DNA of 11,902 nucleotides from an uncultured Succinatimonas sp. Lineage in GTDB: Bacteria; Pseudomonadota; Gammaproteobacteria; Enterobacterales; Succinivibrionaceae. The stretch is taken from the NCBI GenBank assembly GCA_937880335.1, contig CALFLJ010000021.1:1-11902 (forward strand), written 5' to 3'. The notes beneath the pieces are model-generated. The model saw only the letters and a program-made list of their open reading frames with translations. It was not told the DNA's origin and searched no databases. Shown in pieces: positions 8,201-11,902 of the stretch. The position numbers were made by a program, and so were the translations under genes. Position 1 is the stretch's first letter; each line of letters starts with the position of its first letter.

Positions 8201-8723
8201 CAGCGTCAGCGGCCGGAGCGGCTTCACCGCCTTCAGCCAGTTTATCGCCCAAAGCGGCGAGAGTACGTACAAGTTTGCCAGCAGCTGCTTCCTTGAGAGT
8301 TGCAAGAAGTTGAGCGATAGCTTCGTCGTAAGTAGGTAAGGTCGCAAGAACATCAATGTCTTTGCCTTCGTATGCTTTGCCTTCAAATGCTAAAGCTTTA
8401 ACTTTGAAGGTGTCGCAGGTCTTACCGAACTCTTTGAAGATACGTGCAGCAGCGCCCGGGTGCTCAAGAGAAAGACCAATGATGGTCGGACCCTTGCAAG
8501 AATCCTTGATGCACTCGAACTCAGAGCCTTCTAACGCACGAGTTAAAAGAGTATTGCGAACAACATGTAAGTAAACGTTGTTAGCACGAGCCTCTTTACG
8601 TAGCGCAGTAAGCTTTGCTACAGGAATACCACAAGAATCAGCGGTAACGGCTGAGACAGCTTTCTTGGCGACTTCGGCGACTTCGGCAACAATTGCCTTT
8701 TTGTCTTCGATTTTCATTGCCAT
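8193..8723 (-). CDS. rplJ: 50S ribosomal protein L10
   Basis: L10 anchors L7/L12 dimers to the GTPase-associated centre of 23S rRNA. Bound to L12, it also represses its own message in well-studied bacteria. The 176-residue product aligns closely with the 165-residue E. coli protein. Landmarks include IVAEVAEVAKKAVSAV, the basic VVRNTLLTRALEGSEFEC region, EHPGAAARIFKEF, and the conserved LATLPTYDEAIAQLLATLKEA, GKLVRTLAAL stretch that leads into the L12-binding helix. The C terminus carries an Ala/Glu/Asp-rich tail ~11 residues longer than in E. coli. The start is the ATG at 8723 (MAMKIEDKKA) with AGGAG 12 nt upstream, a slightly long spacing. The next in-frame ATG, two codons on, is a possible alternative start. 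It follows a 216-nt structured leader. Confidence 0.98.
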   Translation of the reverse strand: MAMKIEDKKAIVAEVAEVAKKAVSAVTADSCGIPVAKLTALRKEARANNVYLHVVRNTLLTRALEGSEFECIKDSCKGPTIIGLSLEHPGAAARIFKEFGKTCDTFKVKALAFEGKAYEGKDIDVLATLPTYDEAIAQLLATLKEAAAGKLVRTLAALGDKLAEGGEAAPAADAEA

Positions 8724-8939
8724 TTTTAGCAGTGACTCCTGGAATGTCCAATTAACGGACTCAACTCCCCATACGGGGGAACTTACCGGAAAATCAGTTC
8801 CAGAGAAATATATCTTCTCGGAGCTAATCTCCGCCTACGCAGGATAATTAAGGATACACCCCCTGCGGTCTTCGGTGGGATATGCTTCCTACCAAAATTC
8901 TTTATAAAGGGTGCTGGTATCCTCGCACCCTAGCAGATA
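8724..8939 (-). promoter_or_regulatory. rplJ leader, candidate L10–L12 autoregulatory RNA
   Basis: The 216-nt spacer between rplA and rplJ is rich in potential stems. In RNA order: a 7-bp hairpin (8931–8908, AGGGTGC / GCACCCT); CGCAGG pairing with CCTGCG (8867–8862 with 8843–8838); CGGAG / CTCCG (8833–8819); GAGAA / TTCTC (8819–8803); GGAACT / AGTTCC (8801–8778); and TCCCC / GGGGA (8780–8766). The last two share bases 8778–8780 and compete. In gammaproteobacteria the rplJ leader binds the L10–L12 complex to repress translation. Position and structure density fit that role, but I could not confirm the kink-turn consensus by eye. I see no convincing separate promoter for rplJ. Confidence 0.6.
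8908..8931 (-). terminator. Hairpin just after rplA, possible attenuator or 3' stabiliser
   Basis: A 7-bp stem (AGGGTGC / GCACCCT) with a 10-nt loop is followed in the RNA by UUAUAAAG. The T-run is too short for an efficient intrinsic terminator, so partial termination or protection of the rplKA message is more likely. Confidence 0.4.
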
Positions 8940-9656
8940 TTATTCTGCAGCTGCACCCTGCTCTGACTTGAGAGAGTTCTTATCAACAGCAAGACCTACG
9001 CCCATAGTAGTAGAAACACAGATCTTCTTGATAAAAGCACCTTTTGCAGCAGCTGGTTTCTGCTTAACAATTGCAGCAACAAGAGCATTTAAGTTCTCTG
9101 CTAACTGCTCTGCGGTGAAGGAAGCCTTACCGATTGAAGTCTGGATGTTACCAGCCTTGTCATTACGGTAACGAACCTGACCTGCTTTTGCATTCTTAAC
9201 AGCAGTAGTAACATCGCGAGTTACAGTACCAACCTTAGGGTTAGGCATTAAACCACGAGGACCTAAGATCTGGCCTAACTGACCGACAACACGCATTGCA
9301 TCTGGAGATGCAATAACTACGTCAAAGTCCATAAAGCCTTTCTTAATCTCGGCGGCTAACTCGTCCATACCAACGTGGTCAGCACCAGCAGCCTTTGCTT
9401 GCTCGGCTAACTCACCCTGAGTAAATACTAAAACGCGTACAGTCTTACCAGTTCCGTTAGGTAATACAGTTGCACCACGAACGTTCTGATCAGATTTAGT
9501 TGCATCGATGCCTAACTGAATGGCAACGTCAACACTCTCATTGAACTTGGCCTTTGCAGTCTCTTTTAAGAGATTGAAGCCTTCGATAGCGGAGTAAACC
9601 TTGGTCTTGTCAACTGCGGCACGAATTTCCTTCATGCGCTTTGAAATCTTGGCCAT
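8940..9656 (-). CDS. rplA: 50S ribosomal protein L1
   Basis: L1 forms the mobile stalk by the ribosomal E site and, in well-studied bacteria, represses translation of its own rplK–rplA message by binding the leader. The 238-residue product matches the 234-residue E. coli protein throughout. The signature SIGKASFTAEQLAENLNAL and the family stretch GQILGPRGLMPNPKVGTVT are both present. The MAKISKRMKEIRAAVDKTK N terminus is also typical. The ATG at 9656 lies 3 nt after the rplK stop, and its GGAGG ribosome binding site sits inside the last codons of rplK, so translation of the two is coupled. The stop codon lies in a small GCAGA / TCTGC hairpin (8933–8948). Confidence 0.98.
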   Translation of the reverse strand: MAKISKRMKEIRAAVDKTKVYSAIEGFNLLKETAKAKFNESVDVAIQLGIDATKSDQNVRGATVLPNGTGKTVRVLVFTQGELAEQAKAAGADHVGMDELAAEIKKGFMDFDVVIASPDAMRVVGQLGQILGPRGLMPNPKVGTVTRDVTTAVKNAKAGQVRYRNDKAGNIQTSIGKASFTAEQLAENLNALVAAIVKQKPAAAKGAFIKKICVSTTMGVGLAVDKNSLKSEQGAAAE

Positions 9657-9659
9657 CTA

Positions 9660-10088
9660 TTATTCCTCCACCTGAATGCCCATAGAACGAGCAGTACCAG
9701 CAATAGAACGAGCAGAAGCTTCAAGATCTGCACCAGTCATATCCTGATCTTTCTCTTTAGCGATCTCTAAGCACTGAGCTTTGGTGATCTTACCTGCTAC
9801 CTCAGTACCAGGCTTGTGAGAAGCAGACTTGACGCCTGCAGCTTTCTTAATTAAGAAAGAAGCTGGAGTACTCTTAGATACAAAGGTGAAAGATTTATCA
9901 GAGTAAACAGTAATAATAACAGGAACTGGTAAGCCCTTTTCCATCTTTGCAGTCTTTGCATTGAAGGCCTTACAGAATTCCATGATATTTACGCCATGTT
10001 GACCTAAAGCAGGGCCAACTGGGGGAGCAGGATTAGCATTACCTGCACCAACCTGTAATTTGATATAGGCAGTAACTTTCTTTGCCAT
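9660..10088 (-). CDS. rplK: 50S ribosomal protein L11
   Basis: L11 binds the GTPase-associated centre of 23S rRNA next to L10 and is needed for RelA activation in stringent control. Starting at the ATG at 10088 gives 142 residues, exactly the E. coli length, beginning MAKKVTAYIKLQVGAGNANP. Landmarks are the proline-rich PAPPVGPALGQHGVNIMEFC (thiopeptide and RelA-related N-terminal domain), the linker and the RNA-binding C-terminal domain with DMTGADLEASARSIAGTARS. An in-frame ATG 20 codons upstream is rejected: the added residues are not L11-like and would consume the leader structure. Two stops in a row (TAA TAG) end the gene. The ribosome binding site AGAGGA, 10 nt upstream of the start, lies in a small GAGG / CCTC hairpin. 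Confidence 0.98.
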   Translation of the reverse strand: MAKKVTAYIKLQVGAGNANPAPPVGPALGQHGVNIMEFCKAFNAKTAKMEKGLPVPVIITVYSDKSFTFVSKSTPASFLIKKAAGVKSASHKPGTEVAGKITKAQCLEIAKEKDQDMTGADLEASARSIAGTARSMGIQVEE

Positions 10089-10091
10089 TTG

Positions 10092-10103
10092 GAGGATTTC
10101 CTC
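10092..10103 (-). promoter_or_regulatory. rplK ribosome binding site in a small hairpin
   Basis: GAGG pairs with CCTC around a 4-nt AAAT loop, so the AGAGGA ribosome binding site of rplK can be partly hidden. The stem is weak and would be opened by a ribosome. It may set the baseline on which L1 repression acts (inference). Confidence 0.45.
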
Positions 10104-10112
10104 TAGTAATGT

Positions 10113-10140
10113 GGGTAATATCGCGCAACAAGCGCTTCCC
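10113..10140 (-). promoter_or_regulatory. L1-binding-site-like hairpin in the rplK leader
   Basis: In the RNA a GGG / CCC outer stem encloses a small AA bulge on one side, a GCGC / GCGC inner stem with a 5-nt UUGUU loop, and a 7-nt GAUAUUA strand on the other side. From memory, the E. coli rplK leader has the same arrangement, with a GGG stem, an inner stem and a GUUAUUA strand before CCC. L1 binds that asymmetric loop, which mimics its 23S rRNA site. The distance to the rplK start (24 nt) suits translational repression. Confidence 0.65.
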
Positions 10141-10141
10141 T

Positions 10142-10160
10142 CGATCATATTTCCCGATCG
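10142..10160 (-). other. 5-bp hairpin in the 5' part of the rplK leader
   Basis: CGATC pairs with GATCG around a 9-nt loop, directly upstream in the RNA of the L1-site-like hairpin. A second small hairpin, TGTGT / ACACA with a 3-nt loop, lies at 10170–10182 near the 5' end of the leader. Their roles are unknown. Confidence 0.4.
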
Positions 10161-10195
10161 CTTAGGTTATGTGTATAACACAAAATAGCTACAGG

Positions 10196-10224
10196 ATTAT
10201 ACATAAGTCATCCTTATATTGCAA
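10196..10224 (-). promoter_or_regulatory. Sigma-70 promoter for the rplKA(JL–rpoBC) transcript
   Basis: The -35 box TTGCAA (10224–10219; 4 of 6 consensus) and a perfect -10 box TATAAT (10201–10196) are separated by exactly 17 nt. Upstream lies a strongly A/T-rich stretch (10225–10260, with T-runs and A-runs) that resembles an UP element. The start is expected near 10189–10190, giving a leader of about 100 nt before rplK. It is placed right after the nusG terminator, as in E. coli P-L11. Confidence 0.85.
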
Positions 10225-10429
10225 GAATTAATTAAAAAATTTGTACAATTAAAACAAAAAGTTTCAACACAATACACGAAAACGTAAGAAGATTTATTTT
10301 CAGGAAGAGGATTGAATGAAGACTTTGATAATGACTATATAAACAAATAAATTAGTGTCTGAAGCTTTAACAGATCTATTTGGCTATAGAAAAAAATTTA
10401 AAATTTTGTTTGATGAAATATACAAACAT
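10202..10429. other. AT-rich non-coding spacer between nusG terminator and rplK promoter
   Basis: About 230 nt with no supported gene on either strand. It contains A/T tracts such as AAAAAAATTTAAAATTTTG near 10390–10408. A very weak second promoter-like pair (TTGAAA, 16 nt, TACAAA) could be read on the minus strand around 10239–10266. No tRNA or repeat was seen. Confidence 0.6.
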
Positions 10430-10456
10430 AAAGTCCAACCTCATGGGTTGGACTTT
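10430..10456 (-). terminator. Intrinsic terminator after secE–nusG
   Basis: A perfect 11-bp stem (AAAGTCCAACC / GGTTGGACTTT) with a 5-nt loop lies 37 nt after the nusG stop. In the RNA the stem ends in UUU and continues UAUGUUUGUAUAUUUC, a U-rich though not continuous tail. It separates secE–nusG from the ribosomal protein transcript. Confidence 0.85.
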
Positions 10457-10493
10457 TAGAGAAATTTTAGCTAATGTCGATAAAGGTCGTTTA

Positions 10494-11195
10494 TTATATT
10501 TCCTTTTCAACCTGACTAAATTCAAGGTCAACTGGCGTTGCACGACCAAATATCGCGATCGAAACTGTAAGGCGATTTTTTTCATAATCAACCTTTTCAA
10601 CGGTACCAACAAAGTCTTTAAAGGCTCCGTCAATAGCTCTAACCTGCTCACCAACCTCAAATATTGTCTTAGGACGCGGAGATTCCTCACTTTCCCTTAG
10701 ACGATTTAAGATCTTAGCAGCCTCTGCTTCCGTAATAGGCAAAGGATGATCAGAAGTACCTCCGATAAAGCCTAAAACACGATCGGTATGCTTAACAAGT
10801 TGCCAAGTCTCAGAATTCATGCGCATATGAACTAAAACATAGCCCGGAAAGAACTTACGCTCACTTTCAAGCTTCTTTCCATCCTTAATTTCCTTGACTT
10901 TCTCCTTAGGCACTAAAATCTCACCGAAATCATCTTCCATGTGATGGATTTTAATTCGCTCACTTAAAGTTAAAGCAACTCTTTGCTCAAACCCAGAAAA
11001 AGCTTGAATTACATACCAGTGCATTGATTTGTTAAACTCTTCAATTTTTTTCTTACGAAGAGCCTCTTTGTCTTCTGCACTTTTAACAGCACTATTTGTT
11101 TCAGGAGCATCAGTTATAGTAGCCTCTGCCTCTGGAGCTTCCACTGCATCGTCCTGCATTAAAGGGGCATCAAATAATTCTTCTTGATCGGACAT
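10494..11195 (-). CDS. nusG: Transcription elongation factor NusG with acidic N-terminal extension
   Basis: NusG binds RNA polymerase over the cleft, suppresses pausing, and links polymerase to Rho or to ribosomal protein S10. The product is 233 residues; E. coli NusG is 181. From Met58 on it aligns fully with E. coli. The NGN domain begins MHWYVIQAFSGFEQRV and includes RKFFPGYVLVHM, which belongs to the polymerase-binding face. After a linker the KOW domain reads FEVGEQVRAIDGAF, then FGRATPVDLEFSQVE. Residues 1–57 are extra: 16 Asp/Glu, with most Lys/Arg clustered at 47–50, and low complexity, so probably disordered. I keep the first ATG (11195) because AAGG lies 9 nt upstream and it is only 30 nt after secE. 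An internal start at Met58 is possible but has only a weak AAGAG 12 nt upstream. It ends with TAA TAA. Confidence 0.97.
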   Translation of the reverse strand: MSDQEELFDAPLMQDDAVEAPEAEATITDAPETNSAVKSAEDKEALRKKKIEEFNKSMHWYVIQAFSGFEQRVALTLSERIKIHHMEDDFGEILVPKEKVKEIKDGKKLESERKFFPGYVLVHMRMNSETWQLVKHTDRVLGFIGGTSDHPLPITEAEAAKILNRLRESEESPRPKTIFEVGEQVRAIDGAFKDFVGTVEKVDYEKNRLTVSIAIFGRATPVDLEFSQVEKEI

Positions 11196-11225
11196 CTATA
11201 AGTACCTTTAAGCCATCAAAGACTT

Positions 11226-11723
11226 TTATAAAGTGATTGCACGGACAAGTTGTAAGAAAACAATGTCGCACAGATACAAGAATAAGCTTACAACCGAGAC
11301 AGCCACAAAGACAATAAATGTAGTTTGTAAAGCTTCCTGACGTGTCGGCCACACAACCTTGCGTAACTCAGTATAAGAGAGGCGCGAAAAGTTTAGAAGA
11401 GCGTGCCCTTTATTTGTAAAGAGAAGAACGCCTAATCCGACCACAATCGATACAATAACAATCATAATTCTTGCTAAACGAGCAAGAGAAGATTCATCGA
11501 TTACGACGTAATTTGAATAGTAGTAATTGCCAAAAATTGCGCCACAAATAATTACAATTGAGGCAATCCATAAAAGGGTATTAGCTAAAGAAGGTACAGA
11601 ATTCTCTGGTATAGCTACGTTAACTGCAGCATTCTTCTTTTTTGGTTCCTTTTTTAAAGTCTCCTTAGAAGCAGTAGACTTTGTTGAATCCTTTTCTTCC
11701 TTAGCAACAGTGGTTTCTGCCAT
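11226..11723 (-). CDS. secE: Preprotein translocase subunit SecE
   Basis: SecE is the small inner-membrane subunit that clamps SecY in the SecYEG translocon. The product has 165 residues; E. coli SecE has 127. Three hydrophobic helices are visible at about 47–67, 84–102 and 134–155, as in the gammaproteobacterial three-helix form. The conserved amphipathic stretch YTELRKVVWPTRQEAL (~117–132) just before the last helix matches E. coli RTEVRKVIWPTRQE. Residues 1–45 form a Lys/Thr/Glu-rich cytosolic tail, ~38 residues longer than in E. coli. The ATG at 11723 has AAGGA 8 nt upstream. It is paired with nusG, the usual arrangement. No convincing promoter of its own is visible: TAGAAT at 11746–11741 resembles a -10 box but lacks a matching -35. 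Confidence 0.97.
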   Translation of the reverse strand: MAETTVAKEEKDSTKSTASKETLKKEPKKKNAAVNVAIPENSVPSLANTLLWIASIVIICGAIFGNYYYSNYVVIDESSLARLARIMIVIVSIVVGLGVLLFTNKGHALLNFSRLSYTELRKVVWPTRQEALQTTFIVFVAVSVVSLFLYLCDIVFLQLVRAITL

Positions 11724-11742
11724 GATTTAGATCCTTATGGAT

Positions 11743-11773
11743 TCTAAAAGAAAAAAAAAACTTTGCTTTTAGA
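11743..11773. repeat. Inverted repeat with a 10-base A/T homopolymer upstream of secE
   Basis: TCTAAAAG (11743–11750) and CTTTTAGA (11766–11773) form an 8-bp inverted repeat. Its loop contains ten consecutive A on the plus strand (11751–11760), the longest homopolymer in the window. It lies 20 nt upstream of the secE start. The stem has too little G/C for a terminator. Confidence 0.5.
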
Positions 11774-11781
11774 TTAAAATA

Positions 11782-11818
11782 ATCCGCAGTATAGGCCCAA
11801 TAGCTCCATACTGCGGAT
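11782..11818 (-). terminator. Likely tuf terminator
   Basis: A perfect 11-bp stem (ATCCGCAGTAT / ATACTGCGGAT) encloses a 15-nt loop and is followed in the RNA by UAUUUUAAUC. It lies about 30 nt after the EF-Tu stop codon. The U-tract is modest, so some read-through into secE–nusG is possible. Confidence 0.7.
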
Positions 11819-11821
11819 CAA

Positions 11822-11842
11822 GAAGGATGCTATGCACCCTTC
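11822..11842 (-). other. Hairpin directly after tuf
   Basis: A 9-bp stem including one G·U pair (GAAGGGUGC / GCAUCCUUC) with a 3-nt loop begins 6 nt after the tuf stop codon. There is no T-run, so it probably protects the 3' end or acts in tandem with the terminator that follows. Confidence 0.6.
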
Positions 11843-11848
11843 AAATTA

Positions 11849-11902
11849 TTATTCAATGATCTCACCGACAACGCCAGCGCCTACGGTACGACCACCTTCA
11901 CG
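11849..11902 (-). CDS. tuf: Elongation factor Tu, last 17 residues (5' part outside window)
   Basis: The fragment reads REGGRTVGAGVVGEIIE and a TAA stop. REGGRTVGAGVV is the invariant C-terminal end of EF-Tu domain 3, the GTPase that brings aminoacyl-tRNA to the ribosome. The final five residues differ from E. coli (AKVLG). Its place upstream of secE–nusG matches tufB in E. coli. Whether a second tuf copy exists cannot be seen here. Confidence 0.95.
   Translation of the reverse strand, partial: REGGRTVGAGVVGEIIE

Noticed and set aside
10089..10148. In-frame upstream ATG that would lengthen L11 by 20 residues
   Set aside because: From the inner ATG the protein is exactly 142 residues and starts MAKKV like E. 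coli L11; the extra part covers the L1-site-like hairpin.
10316..10342. Eight-codon plus-strand frame (MKTLIMTI) with a good AGAGG site 5 nt upstream
   Set aside because: Too short to support, with no convincing plus-strand promoter and no downstream gene for a leader peptide to control.
10380..10700. Plus-strand open frame of 106 codons across the nusG 3' end and terminator
   Set aside because: It spans the terminator stem and the antisense of NusG's KOW domain, and has no family resemblance.
11022..11024. Met58 of NusG as the true start, removing the acidic extension
   Set aside because: Not excluded, but the first ATG has the better spaced ribosome binding site and sits at a normal distance from secE, and the frame stays open and biased through the extension.

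Overview
The window is the tuf–secE–nusG–rplKAJL–rpoBC region, lying entirely on the minus strand, so transcription runs from the right end to the left end. It holds the last 17 codons of an EF-Tu gene, seven complete genes (secE, nusG, rplK, rplA, rplJ, rplL, rpoB) and the first ~1016 codons of rpoC, which runs off the left edge. Gene order and protein sequences are closest in my memory to Escherichia coli: L7/L12, L11, L1 and most of RpoB and RpoC align almost without gaps. RpoB also carries both lineage-specific segments (SI1 and SI2) typical of gammaproteobacteria. The DNA is AT-leaning (many TTA, GTT and GAT codons; very AT-rich spacers). This suggests an AT-leaning gammaproteobacterium, perhaps a host-associated one, but I cannot name the genus.

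Layout in order of transcription. tuf ends at 11849 and is followed by two hairpins, the second terminator-like. secE and nusG form a pair 30 nt apart, closed by an 11-bp stem terminator at 10430–10456. A 405-nt AT-rich spacer holds the best promoter in the window (TTGCAA, 17 nt, TATAAT) and a ~100-nt rplK leader with an L1-binding-site-like hairpin. rplK and rplA are 3 nt apart, with the rplA ribosome binding site inside rplK. A 216-nt structured leader before rplJ fits the L10/L12 autoregulatory region. rplJ and rplL are 59 nt apart. A 175-nt multi-hairpin leader with mutually exclusive pairings precedes rpoB, and a 58-nt gap with a GC-rich hairpin precedes rpoC.

The genes encode the ribosomal stalk and L1/L11 region, the two large RNA polymerase subunits, the elongation factor NusG, the translocon subunit SecE and EF-Tu. 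The expected control is feedback by L1 on rplKA, feedback by L10–L12 on rplJL, and partial termination or RNA processing before rpoB.

The unexpected content is in the proteins. Relative to E. coli, RpoB carries a ~146-residue extra segment between the lobe and the helix before fork loop 1. RpoC carries ~37 extra N-terminal residues and a ~26-residue insert after the active site. NusG has a ~50-residue acidic N-terminal extension and SecE a ~38-residue lysine-rich one. No mobile element, CRISPR array, tRNA or rRNA was seen.
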